DNA from: Microvirga flocculans ATCC BAA-817
GTDB taxonomy: Bacteria > Pseudomonadota > Alphaproteobacteria > Rhizobiales > Beijerinckiaceae
Reading direction: 5' to 3'
DNA length: 64,000 nucleotides
Assembly (NCBI RefSeq): GCF_000518665.1
Contig: NZ_JAEA01000013.1
Location: 1-64,000, forward strand
In this document: one piece after another, positions 50,048-58,820 of the stretch
How the letters are laid out: each line of letters starts with the position of its first letter
How positions within the stretch are numbered: the first letter of the stretch is position 1
The notes under the pieces: model-generated
What the model saw: only the letters and a program-made list of their open reading frames with translations
Told to the model about the DNA's origin: nothing
Databases searched by the model: none
Translations under genes and position numbers: made by a program

Positions 50048-51272
50048 GTGCTTTCTCGTTTTTCAATCGCTCAAAGGTTTCGAAAATTGGATGGTGAGAT
50101 ACGACTGCGTTTGCCTTCCGAAATTAGGAAAACTGGCTTTTCGCAGTGCGTTGATCGCTCTCAACGGAGGACGAAAATGTTTATCAATGCTTTCATTAAC
50201 TGCCCCTTGTTCTGGAATTGTTTTGAAAGGTTTTTCAACGATTTACGCTACAAAATCTGTAAAATAAATTTCATAATCACTGCATGAAATATTTTTCTCA
50301 TACAAAATAAAAACGACATGAATTGAATCTAATAATTATCAACGATCACGATTATGCAATAATTCCGCTAGCCTCTCAAAGCGACACACTGAATAGCTAG
50401 TTCATATAAGAGACTAAGAAAAAATATCCTGAGAGAGAATTATTTCTCCAGAATCGCAATCCCGAAACGAGATTCAACCAGCAAAATAAGATGATAATTT
50501 TCTAAAGAAGACAGTGGAAATTCAAAGGGGGCGCTAACGGCCCGAGAGTCTATCTTCATGTCTTGCCCCTAATGACTATTGAGTAAATCTTCTTATTACT
50601 TCAATGTGCATTGATGTATACGCTCGAATGTGACCTCAATATGGCAACGCTCGATATCCGTTTTTCACCAATCCTATCCTCATATAGCTCCTAGCTATGC
50701 GTTCTAAAGCGCTAGGATACCCGCAATCCATCGCTCGCTAAGCGCTGGCTAGAAGCGCGATAGGATTTCGCCGTTTCGAGCACATTCATATGTGCGAGTG
50801 CATTCCTCAGCGCACTCGCTATTTTATTTTCAAAGCGCCGTCGCATGCTTTTGATCCCACCTCCCTAAAAGAGCATCGTCAGGAAGACTGAGAAATTTTC
50901 GGCTGTTAGGCGCGATCTTGTTTTTCTAGATCCAGTTTCATGAAAGAACGCGGCCTGATGCAGGCTCGGAATACAGCATCGAAGAACAACAGTTCTTACG
51001 AGCTTAACGCGTTGCTCAGATGCGCCTTTCTGACAAGGGGTATATCCAATAAATGCTCCATGCTTTGTGAATTTACCGATAGTGGTACAGGCCAAGCACT
51101 ATATTGAGGTAGGGATAGTACCCTATTAAGAGATATTTTTTTCTCACCGGATTTCGTCAATATAAATTCTTATGTTGCATCTCTTAGGCTGGGCCTTCGC
51201 CTTTGCTCAAGATCGTGCATCAGCGTTTATACTTCAGCCGGATAGACATTCGGCCCATATTGAGGTGGCACC
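50048..51272. other. AT-rich 1.2-kb intergenic region
   Basis: No convincing gene was found on either strand. Composition is clearly lower in GC than the first 48 kb. It contains a plus-strand terminator-like double hairpin at 50780-50830, and an interrupted dyad TAGGG-N6-CCCTA at 51110-51125 about 150 bp before the RTX gene, which could be a regulatory site. The start of the minus-strand beta-helix gene and that of the plus-strand RTX gene face away from each other across it. Confidence 0.45.
50780..50830 (+). terminator. Orphan terminator-like hairpins in the AT-rich spacer
   Basis: GCACAT-TCAT-ATGTGC (50780-50795) is followed by GCGAGTGC-N10-GCACTCGC (50794-50819) and then TATTTTATTTTC. 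The second is an 8-bp perfect stem with a U-rich tail, the form of a rho-independent terminator. No protein gene ends before it on the plus strand, so it may close a small RNA transcribed from about 50.6-50.7 kb. Confidence 0.55.
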
Positions 51273-52118
51273 ATGCAGTATCTTCAATGGATTGGCACAC
51301 TCGGTTCGAGCCCTTGGGGCGATCTCGGCAGTCCGGGGGATCGGCCAACGGAAAAAGCAGGGGGACAAGTAACCGGTATTATGAATTTTGCTGTCTGGGG
51401 TGATGGCCTTGATGTTTATACTATTTTTGGAACATCAGATGCCGATGTTGTCTTCCTTGATATTAGAGGCCTGGAAGATAAACGTCTCATCAACGTCAAG
51501 CAAATCAACGGCGGTGACGGGAACGATCTAATCGACATGACTTCCACACGCTTTAAGTATGGCGCAGTGACCCTCAATGGAGGCAATGGAAATGATGCAC
51601 TTCTCGGCAATGCAGGAAGTGATATTCTTCTTGGCGGCGCAGGACGCGATCAACTAAAAGGTTATGGAGGCAACGATTATCTGAGCGGCGGGAATAACAA
51701 CGACCGATTGCTGGGGGGGCGTGGGGACGACAGGTTAGTCGGAGGTTCGGGCAACGATTATCTAGTAGGTCAATTCGGCAAGGATACTCTCACTGGAGGG
51801 AGTGGCCAAGATAGGTTTGCTTTTGAAGTCTCCCCCATCAAGGCAAACATTGATAGAATTACCGATTTTTCCGTGAAAGATGACAGCGTCTATTTGGCCC
51901 GTTCCATATTCACCAAAGCAGGGCCCAAGGGGACGCTTAAGTCAAAAGCCTTTTGGAACGGGTCAGAAGCTCATGATGCGGATGATCGCATCATCTATAA
52001 TAAGAAAACTGGCTATCTTTATTATGATCCCGATGGGACAGGCGATGCCTCCCAGCACGCGATAGCGAAGGTTTCGAAAAACCTTGCAATGACCCATAAG
52101 GATTTTCTCATTTTCTAA
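51273..52118 (+). CDS. RTX calcium-binding protein, short
   Basis: The 281-residue protein has no signal peptide. Its middle (about 75-170) consists of RTX nonapeptides of the kind GGxGxDxLx: GGDGNDLID, GGNGNDALLG, GGAGRDQLKG, GGNNNDRLLG, GGRGDDRLVG, GGSGNDYLVG. The C-terminal 110 residues (RITDFSVKDDSVYLARSIF, DDRIIYNKKTGYLYYDPDGTG, FLIF end) closely parallel the end of the beta-helix RTX protein across the spacer. It is expected to leave the cell by type I secretion; no transporter genes are in the window. GAGGTGG precedes the ATG. Confidence 0.9.
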   Translation: MQYLQWIGTLGSSPWGDLGSPGDRPTEKAGGQVTGIMNFAVWGDGLDVYTIFGTSDADVVFLDIRGLEDKRLINVKQINGGDGNDLIDMTSTRFKYGAVTLNGGNGNDALLGNAGSDILLGGAGRDQLKGYGGNDYLSGGNNNDRLLGGRGDDRLVGGSGNDYLVGQFGKDTLTGGSGQDRFAFEVSPIKANIDRITDFSVKDDSVYLARSIFTKAGPKGTLKSKAFWNGSEAHDADDRIIYNKKTGYLYYDPDGTGDASQHAIAKVSKNLAMTHKDFLIF

Positions 52119-52167
52119 GGACAGTCGCTATCCTCGCGATGATAACGTTTTATGTCCAGATGTCCCT

Positions 52168-53289
52168 ATGACTGCAGTCGAGGTGATCGACGATCTGTCC
52201 AGGCTTGAAGCCATTGAGAAGGAATGGCATGCGCTTGCACGCGATATCCCTTGGCCTATGGCCCAATTTGAATGGATTATCTCGGCTGCTCGAACTTACA
52301 GCAGAGAACGGCTTTATCTTGTCACCATCAGGGAGGCAGGCGCTCTTCAAGCGGCTGCCCCCCTCATTCTTCAGAATTACGGTCTTACGCATCGCCTGGA
52401 ATGCCTGGATCGCGATCTTTCGGAGCCTCAGGGCTTGATCGCCCGAAGCTGTCATTATCGCAAACTGTTATTTAAAGCCTTGCGTAATCTGCACTACCCT
52501 TTCATCCTTCGTGGTGTTCCGGCTGAGTGCGAGGAAGTTGAATGCTTCGATTCCGCTCCAGGGTTTGGGCTAAACTTAGTAACAGCAAGCTGCTGCAAGG
52601 ACTCGTTCGTTCCATTCGATGATCCAGGGCGCGATGTTGAGCAGCGCATGTCCCAAAGTCGCCGCACTACCTTAAGGCGTAAGCGAAGGGCAGCTGAAAA
52701 GCACGGGCTTGTTCGGTTTAGCATCCTCCATCCAGATCCCAACGACTTTCCCAGAATGTTCGACGAATTCTTGCGGGTCGAGTCCTCAGGTTGGAAGGGA
52801 AAGGCTGCGACTGGCCTTCGTCATGATCATAAGCGAGCTTCCTTTTTTAGGACCTACTGCGCTCAAATGGCTGGTGAAGGAGCCCTTCGCTTCGGCTTCA
52901 TGACAATCGGCGATGCAACGGCAGCCGTCCGCATCGATGTGATATGGGGCAAGAAGTCATGGGAGCTTAAGATCGGATATGATGAAACTTTTGCCAAATA
53001 CTCACCCGGATTGCTGTTGAGCCATGAAGCTCTCAAAAGCGGACAAGCGAACGGTCTTCTTGGGCATCATTTTCTGGGAACGGCGGAACCTTGGCACGAT
53101 ACATGGGCAGCCGAGAAGACTCACAGGGTCGTTCTCCGGCATTATCCGGCTACGATGGCCGGTGGAATGGCTTTTATGCAGGATGCCTGCACCCATCTCG
53201 GTCACGGCATGTCCAAATTGTTTCAAAAGCATCTGACAGTGAGGGCTTCTAGCGATCACCATCCGTTCTCCGCTGTCATCAAGAAATGA
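52168..53289 (+). CDS. CelD/BcsL-like GNAT acyltransferase, first copy
   Basis: The 373-residue protein belongs to the double-GNAT group found in cellulose and exopolysaccharide loci (CelD-like, FemAB-related). The first half is WPMAQFEWIISAARTYSRERLYLV; the second, better conserved half includes TTLRRKRRAAEKHGLVRFSI, VESSGWKGKAATGL, FFRTYCAQMAGEGALRFGFM and YDETFAKYSPGLLLSHEAL. It probably acylates a polysaccharide precursor or a lipid-linked sugar. It starts 49 bp after the RTX gene; the ribosome site is weak. Confidence 0.82.
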   Translation: MTAVEVIDDLSRLEAIEKEWHALARDIPWPMAQFEWIISAARTYSRERLYLVTIREAGALQAAAPLILQNYGLTHRLECLDRDLSEPQGLIARSCHYRKLLFKALRNLHYPFILRGVPAECEEVECFDSAPGFGLNLVTASCCKDSFVPFDDPGRDVEQRMSQSRRTTLRRKRRAAEKHGLVRFSILHPDPNDFPRMFDEFLRVESSGWKGKAATGLRHDHKRASFFRTYCAQMAGEGALRFGFMTIGDATAAVRIDVIWGKKSWELKIGYDETFAKYSPGLLLSHEALKSGQANGLLGHHFLGTAEPWHDTWAAEKTHRVVLRHYPATMAGGMAFMQDACTHLGHGMSKLFQKHLTVRASSDHHPFSAVIKK

Positions 53290-53624
53290 AATCATTCATT
53301 TAAATTCATGACTTGCTTAGCTTTAAATGATTCTATGAAAATTTCTGTTGTTCTGTCCCATAAAATCGTATGAAGAATTGACCCCTTTTTGGCATATCTG
53401 ATTGCAGATCTAGAAATTGCAACGCATAAAGCTCTTTTGTTCTAGATGATCGCGCACTCAAATCTTATTCGTATTAGACTTCGCTTAGAAAGTCGGCTTG
53501 CAAATAAAAACACAGGGTATGCGAAGACATTGAGATTTAGCTTACCTATTTTGCGCTGTTTCCTGTCACACATACGGGAACTACATTCTCAAATAAGGGT
53601 TGAAATTAGCGATCGAGATTGTCG
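53290..53624. other. AT-rich spacer between the two GNAT genes
   Basis: About 330 bases with no gene. There is no clear hairpin. The gap between two related genes on the same strand may hold a promoter for the second. Confidence 0.4.
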
Positions 53625-54734
53625 ATGGAAATCAGCGTTGTTTCCGCAACCAACCTCTCCCAAGAGCAGGTTCTCTCATGGGCTCGCATTCAACAGCATA
53701 ATCCTGGCCTGTTCAGTCCCTTCTTCCGTCCGGAGTTTACGCAAGCTGTCGCCAGCATCCGAGACGACGTCTATGTTGCCGTCGTTGATGACGGAGCGGT
53801 CTTCTTTCCTTATCAGCGCAACTTCTTCGGCATGGGACGGCCGGTTGGAGGAGCCGTATCTGATTATCACGGCTTGATAGCTGCACCCGACTATAGGCTG
53901 GACCCAGCGACGCTGTTGAGGGCTTGCGGCTTAACGAGCTGGCGGTTTGATCATGTTCCGGCAGAGCAAACCATGTTTTCTTCCTGGCAGATGATCGAGA
54001 CCGGATCTCCTGTTGTCGATCTCACGCCTGGTGATCTTCCTGGATCTACAGCATTGCATGCGGACCATCGGCGAAAGAGACGGCGGCTTGAACGTGATTT
54101 TGGGCCAGTAGACGTCGATTTGGATATGACTGACCAATCCATGCTCGAACTTTGCATGACATGGAAGTCAGCCCAGTATCGCCGGATGAAACAGCCCGAT
54201 CTCTTTGCCAAGCCTTGGGCCCGTGCGTTGCTCAAAGAGATTGCTACTCATCACACTGTGGAGTTCTCCGGTATTCTATCAGTGCTACGTGCCGGAGGAC
54301 GACCTATCGCAGCGCATTTTGGTATGCGCTCAGGCAATGTCTGGCACTACTGGTTCCCAACTTACGATCCTGACTTTCACCGCTACTCTCCCGGCATCCT
54401 GCTGCTACTGGAAATGATGGCGCAGGCTCCCAAATTCGGCATCAGCACGATCGACTTCGGAAGAGGAGATAATGACTATAAGATGCGAATTTCAAACCGA
54501 ACCGTCCCATTGCAAGAAGGGATCGTGGTAACGAATAGACTCTCCAGCCAAATGCTCGGCTTGAAACGCAATCTCTTCTCATTCGTCAAAAAGCATCCAA
54601 CGATCAAGAATGTCTTGAACCCGGCTCATCAGCTTCTTCAGGATGCTTACCGAAGAGCGAGGTTGCGAATGTATTGGTTTGTTCCACTGATGTTCGTTCA
54701 ATTGGTGAGCGAGTTGACACGCGTATGTGCTTAA
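53625..54734 (+). CDS. CelD/BcsL-like GNAT acyltransferase, second copy
   Basis: This 369-residue protein has the same fold as its upstream neighbour but low identity. Its conserved C-terminal half contains LHADHRRKRRRLERDFGPVDVDL, TWKSAQYRRMKQPD, LRAGGRPIAAHFGMRSGNVWHYWFPTYDPDFHRYSPGILLLLEMM and TIDFGRGDNDYKMRIS, the usual end of CelD-type enzymes. A hydrophobic stretch near the C-terminus (WFVPLMFVQLVSEL) could touch the membrane. ATG 53625 is taken as start. Two such enzymes side by side suggest two acyl decorations or a heteromeric step in EPS assembly. Confidence 0.82.
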   Translation: MEISVVSATNLSQEQVLSWARIQQHNPGLFSPFFRPEFTQAVASIRDDVYVAVVDDGAVFFPYQRNFFGMGRPVGGAVSDYHGLIAAPDYRLDPATLLRACGLTSWRFDHVPAEQTMFSSWQMIETGSPVVDLTPGDLPGSTALHADHRRKRRRLERDFGPVDVDLDMTDQSMLELCMTWKSAQYRRMKQPDLFAKPWARALLKEIATHHTVEFSGILSVLRAGGRPIAAHFGMRSGNVWHYWFPTYDPDFHRYSPGILLLLEMMAQAPKFGISTIDFGRGDNDYKMRISNRTVPLQEGIVVTNRLSSQMLGLKRNLFSFVKKHPTIKNVLNPAHQLLQDAYRRARLRMYWFVPLMFVQLVSELTRVCA

Positions 54735-54960
54735 CAGTTCATTTCAACAAAAAATCGTTCAATTATTATGTCTGTGACGCAATATGCATGATCGCGATGT
54801 ATGATGTATGAAACAGAACTCAGGTAATTCACGTTTTTTAAAAAAGCACGCTTACATGAGAAGAGCATTTCTCGACATCGCAAATCCGGTTTTCCGTGAG
54901 TAAAAAGCAGTTTATACGAGAAGACTTATGCTCCCATGCAAAAATGGAACGCGTTCATAG
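54735..54960. other. Convergent spacer
   Basis: Two genes converge on this AT-rich stretch. It has a TTTTTTAAAAAA block at about 54836-54847 but no GC-rich stem. Confidence 0.3.
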
Positions 54961-56220
54961 TCAATCCATTCGCAATGCAATTTCGATAACATCGCCAGGC
55001 ATCAGCTCAGTATCCTCATTGGATGTGATCCGCTCGTAGCGATCGGTCACTTTTCTCGTAATGAAAATTTCGGGGCGATTGCTGAAATCGCGCGACGATT
55101 GCAGCCGAGAATTTCCGCTAAACGCCAAGAGCTTTTGTTGAAGCGCAGTCAAGCGCGGGCGAATCGAAGATAACTGGATTGTTGCATTCTGGAGCTCCTG
55201 CAGAAGATTATCTCGTCTCTCTTCCCCGACTTTATCCAAGCTTCGCGCAACCTCTTCACGATCCTTACGCGATTGCTCCAGTTGCGCCATTGTCTGAAGA
55301 AGTCGCGATGCGGACACGAGACTTGCTCGTTTTGCATCCATCACGCGAGTAATTGGAACGGTTCCACGATCATGAAACTCTTTCAGGCTTTTCAAGTCAT
55401 CGAGATCACTTTGCATGGCCTCCTTCTCTTTTTGCTGCTGCTCTGACAGAATCCCGATCTGCGTGTCGGACTGAACGATCCTACGCCTGATATAGTCGGT
55501 CTCCTTCTTGAGGCTTTCCGTTCTGTTGTTATATCGATCATCCTCGACCGCGGATATCTGAGCCAAAAGATCCTCGGAAATTCCTATTCTCTCGAGTTCG
55601 TTTTTGCTGGTTTCGGAATCCTCCCCCAGTTCTGTCTTTAGCCGTTTGATCTGCAGCAAGACCTGTGCATGCTGCGCCTGGAGCGCTTCATACTCGCTTT
55701 TCCAGTCCATCATCTGTGTCAATGGATTTTCAAGCCTGATACGCATCGCATCGTATCCGCCTGCGACTGCAAGTGCATGGCGTACCGTCATCCCTGGACG
55801 GAACGCTTGTTCGCCGGCTCTCGATACGTCACCACTGATATATATGGGCCGATACTCGGCTATATTGACGGTAACTTCATCCGGCAGAAGCGTGAAAATC
55901 AATTCGCGACCTTCTGCGGTTCTCTGGCGGATCATTCTTTTCGGAATCTCCGCTTTGACTTTGGAGCGAAGCTCTGAAAGTGTCAGCCCTGCTGCCTTGA
56001 TCTCACCCAAGACAGGAAGCGACACCGTGCCATCCAGGCCGAGCACGGCTCTTTGCTGGGATTGCGTTGTGCTAGCGATCGCAAGCTCGATGGTATCGCC
56101 AGAGGCAAGGCGATACTCGGCGGCAAGACTGCTTTGAGTGCACGTGACGAAAGTTGCTAAGACAGCGGTCCATATCATTGTCGATGTGTTCAGTCGGTTC
56201 TTCATCCGGTGCATGGCCAT
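54961..56220 (-). CDS. exoF: ExoF/Wza-like polysaccharide export protein
   Basis: The 419-residue protein has a signal peptide (MIWTAVLATFVTCTQSSLAAEYR). The polysaccharide export domain follows (YRLASGDTIELAI, LDGTVSLPVLGEIKAAGLTLSEL, VTVNIAEYRPIYISGDVSRAGEQAFRPGMTVRHALAVAGGY). A long coiled coil lies at about 175-370, and a C-terminal SLBB-like strand pair ends in DTELMPGDVIEIAL. This long-coil layout is that of rhizobial ExoF rather than enterobacterial Wza. GAGGATGAGCG precedes the ATG. Its neighbours are glycosyltransferases, on the same strand. Confidence 0.88.
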   Translation of the reverse strand: MAMHRMKNRLNTSTMIWTAVLATFVTCTQSSLAAEYRLASGDTIELAIASTTQSQQRAVLGLDGTVSLPVLGEIKAAGLTLSELRSKVKAEIPKRMIRQRTAEGRELIFTLLPDEVTVNIAEYRPIYISGDVSRAGEQAFRPGMTVRHALAVAGGYDAMRIRLENPLTQMMDWKSEYEALQAQHAQVLLQIKRLKTELGEDSETSKNELERIGISEDLLAQISAVEDDRYNNRTESLKKETDYIRRRIVQSDTQIGILSEQQQKEKEAMQSDLDDLKSLKEFHDRGTVPITRVMDAKRASLVSASRLLQTMAQLEQSRKDREEVARSLDKVGEERRDNLLQELQNATIQLSSIRPRLTALQQKLLAFSGNSRLQSSRDFSNRPEIFITRKVTDRYERITSNEDTELMPGDVIEIALRMD

Positions 56221-56299
56221 CGCTCATCCTCGACTTATAAAAATGGATCGCAAGACAATCTCATTACGGAGGCCTGGTTCGTGGGTTTTAAGGACGCAT

Positions 56300-57637
56300 T
56301 TAAGAGGCTCTTGATAGCTCGGTCGCTTTCATCTCGATTCCTTTTGACGTCTTTGGACAAGACTCATTCAAGGATTCCAGATGTGCTTTCCACTTGGCCT
56401 CTGCCTGTTTCACGCCGAATGTAACCGTTGCCCAGCGCAAGGCGTTTTCCGCAATTCTATCCAGTGTTGAGTCGGTACCCTGGATCCGCCTGAGAAGCGC
56501 GGCAAGTTCCTGTGGGGAATACCATGTGAGGACATTGATATCGCGCTCCAAACCCATTCCTTCTATCGCCGAGTCGTGAGCAAGCACGACGACGCCATTC
56601 AGCGCAGCATGCACAATCTTTGTCTTGATGCCGCCTTGCAGCAATTCTGGAACCAGCATTGCTTTGTATTTCTGCAACTCGTGATCCAAGTCTTCGACGT
56701 AGCCCACAAAGCGAACGTTGGGGGAGAATTCACGCCTTATACTCTCCTCGCCTTCGCCGATCACATCCAAGGTGATGTCATGAATGCCTGAAGATCGAAG
56801 CTGTCCTAATATCTGTTTATCGAACATCTGGACGGCATTGCGATTAGGCTGATAGCTCATGCCTCCGAGGAAGACCAAGTGTCGAACCCGAGTCTTGAGA
56901 GGCGCAATATGATCGGGACCTTGCACACAGAACGGCGTCGCTGAGACTGGCCGAAGCGAAGCCTTTGAAAGAGCCATGGCTTCTGCTGAGCTCACCGTTA
57001 AGGTTACGTTTGCCTGTCGAGCGACGGTGATTTCACGCCGCTCAAGAATCGTCGCTTCCTTATCCAGGATAATGCGTGCTGCCGGGCGAATGAACCAACT
57101 CAGAGCACGCAGGACGGGAGCCTTATGATAGCCGAGAAGCCCATCGAGACCTCGACGCTCTTTAGCGATCCGTCTGTATCGCAGGGAAAGAAGATCATCG
57201 AGGTCAGCTATCCATGGCAGGTTCAGGAGCTCACCATAGCCAACGGTTCGTATCATGTCCGTGATAACGATCTCGACATTCTCAGCATGAACAATTCTAC
57301 GTAAGGCCTTCTCGGCTCTCTTGCTTGCATAGAGGCATTCGTTCAGAGACTTTCGCCCCGGCAGGAACTCAAGAACGAATTGACGCACAAGCTCCCAAGG
57401 GCGAGGCCCCATCAAACTGAAGTATTGAATTCGAGAATTTAGGTTCGCTTCTTCATCGCGGATATTATGTTGAGCGTCTCCGAAATGCGCGACAAGAACA
57501 CGATGACCCAAGCCGACTAAGCTATCGGAAGTCGTGCGAAGGACCGCCTTACGCCCTGTCATCCGGCCACGCAAATCCCGGGTCGCGATCATGAGAATTG
57601 TTTTTCTTTCGATCGGGGGCGCGCTATCTGAAGTCAT
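56300..57637 (-). CDS. Glycosyltransferase (GT4-like), cytoplasmic
   Basis: The protein of about 445 residues has a C-terminal GT-B domain with MSYQPNRNAVQMFDKQIL, VIGEGEESIRREFSPNVRFVGYVEDLDHELQKYKAMLVPELLQGGIKTKIVHAALNG, which holds the E-x7-E-like region. The N-terminal half shows a Rossmann domain with an Asp-rich WIADLDDLLSLRYRRI segment. ATG 57637 has GGAAG 9 nt upstream and overlaps the end of the previous gene by 14 nt; ATG 57652 is an alternative. The acceptor and sugar are unknown. It is third in a tight GT operon and precedes exoF by 79 bp. Confidence 0.85.
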   Translation of the reverse strand: MTSDSAPPIERKTILMIATRDLRGRMTGRKAVLRTTSDSLVGLGHRVLVAHFGDAQHNIRDEEANLNSRIQYFSLMGPRPWELVRQFVLEFLPGRKSLNECLYASKRAEKALRRIVHAENVEIVITDMIRTVGYGELLNLPWIADLDDLLSLRYRRIAKERRGLDGLLGYHKAPVLRALSWFIRPAARIILDKEATILERREITVARQANVTLTVSSAEAMALSKASLRPVSATPFCVQGPDHIAPLKTRVRHLVFLGGMSYQPNRNAVQMFDKQILGQLRSSGIHDITLDVIGEGEESIRREFSPNVRFVGYVEDLDHELQKYKAMLVPELLQGGIKTKIVHAALNGVVVLAHDSAIEGMGLERDINVLTWYSPQELAALLRRIQGTDSTLDRIAENALRWATVTFGVKQAEAKWKAHLESLNESCPKTSKGIEMKATELSRAS

Positions 57638-58820
57638 GAGTTGTGCTTCCATCGGCGTCTTCAAAATAGACAGCTCGCAACTCATTGGAGAATGCATCGA
57701 GGTCGATGTATTCTCTCACCGCGCTTTTACTTTTCTCTGACATGCAAATACGTATTTCTGGCTCTCTTAAGAGTTCGCACAGAGCTTGCGCGAGAGTTTG
57801 CTCGTCGCCCGGTTTCACGATAATCCCGGCACCGTCCCCTATCACCGTCGAAATATCTCCGACGTCCGTTGCTATGACAGGCAATCCAGCGGCCATTGCC
57901 TCAAGCAAGGTCATTGGAAGTCCCTCCCAGAGAGAAGGAAGAACGAATATATCCGAGGCTGCCATCAGTCGCCCCACATCGGAGCGAGAACCTGTCAGCT
58001 GGACATGCGCTCCAAGCCGCTCGTCGTGGATGACCTGGAGAAGATGATTATGTTCGTTTCCTCCACCAACGATTATAAGCTTAGCCTTCGGGTACCGATG
58101 AACGACACCCCGAAATGCTTTGATAAGGATGTCGAAGCCCTTCCCTACGATCAGCCTTCCAACCGATATCACGACGAGATCTTCAGAATCATAGCCAAAA
58201 GAAGACCGCACTTGATATCGCTCTTCCCGGGGCAATGGCGGAGGAGGCTCAATGCGGTTCTGGATCACACTCATCGGTGTGTGACCGACACGCTTGCGTT
58301 GCATTCTCGCTACACGCGGCCCACAAGCCACAATGTGGTCCGAACCATAGCATAAGACTGCTCGTTCCAACGCGTTCTTTACATAAGTCCGCCATTCCTT
58401 CGCTTTAGGACCTTGACTATGCAGCGTTACGACAAAACGCGCACCAGATAGCCTTGACAGCAATGCGCCCGTTATTGTCGCATGGTTTAGATGGGCATGA
58501 ACGATTTGGGGCCGCCAGTCTTGGATAAGAGATCTCAGCCTCTTCCATGACGACAGATCAAAGAGTTTTCTTTGCTGCACATCGACCACGTCAATTCCGA
58601 GCGCTCTTATCCTTTCAGATGCAGCAGTGGGTCCGGATAGATTGATGACGCGGATCGAGTATGGACCATTCAGCATTGTTCGGAGTTGTACTTCGAAGAC
58701 TCTTTGAGCTCCGCCAATCGCAAGATCATCGATGATGAGGACAACATTCATGGAGCGAGAAGGCACCATTTCAGCCTCGTCGTCCTTGTAGAATATTCCT
58801 GCAAGGTCGAGACCGTTCAT
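57624..58820 (-). CDS. GT4-family glycosyltransferase
   Basis: The 398-residue protein has the GT-B plan with N-terminal VVLIIDDLAIGGAQRVFEVQLRTML at about 25-50. The donor-binding C-domain carries VVISVGRLIVGKGFDILIKAFRGVV and HVQLTGSRSDVGRLMAASDIFVLPSLWEGLPMTLLEAMAAGLPVIATDVG, including the E-x7-E pair. Start ATG overlaps the stop of the upstream gene (ATGA), showing coupled translation. It retains sugar configuration, as all GT4 enzymes do; the sugar is unknown. Confidence 0.92.
   Translation of the reverse strand: MNGLDLAGIFYKDDEAEMVPSRSMNVVLIIDDLAIGGAQRVFEVQLRTMLNGPYSIRVINLSGPTAASERIRALGIDVVDVQQRKLFDLSSWKRLRSLIQDWRPQIVHAHLNHATITGALLSRLSGARFVVTLHSQGPKAKEWRTYVKNALERAVLCYGSDHIVACGPRVARMQRKRVGHTPMSVIQNRIEPPPPLPREERYQVRSSFGYDSEDLVVISVGRLIVGKGFDILIKAFRGVVHRYPKAKLIIVGGGNEHNHLLQVIHDERLGAHVQLTGSRSDVGRLMAASDIFVLPSLWEGLPMTLLEAMAAGLPVIATDVGDISTVIGDGAGIIVKPGDEQTLAQALCELLREPEIRICMSEKSKSAVREYIDLDAFSNELRAVYFEDADGSTTHDFR

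Noticed and set aside
50865..51095. 76-codon minus-strand frame in the AT-rich spacer
   Set aside because: No ribosome site, no recognisable family, and a composition typical of random AT-rich sequence.
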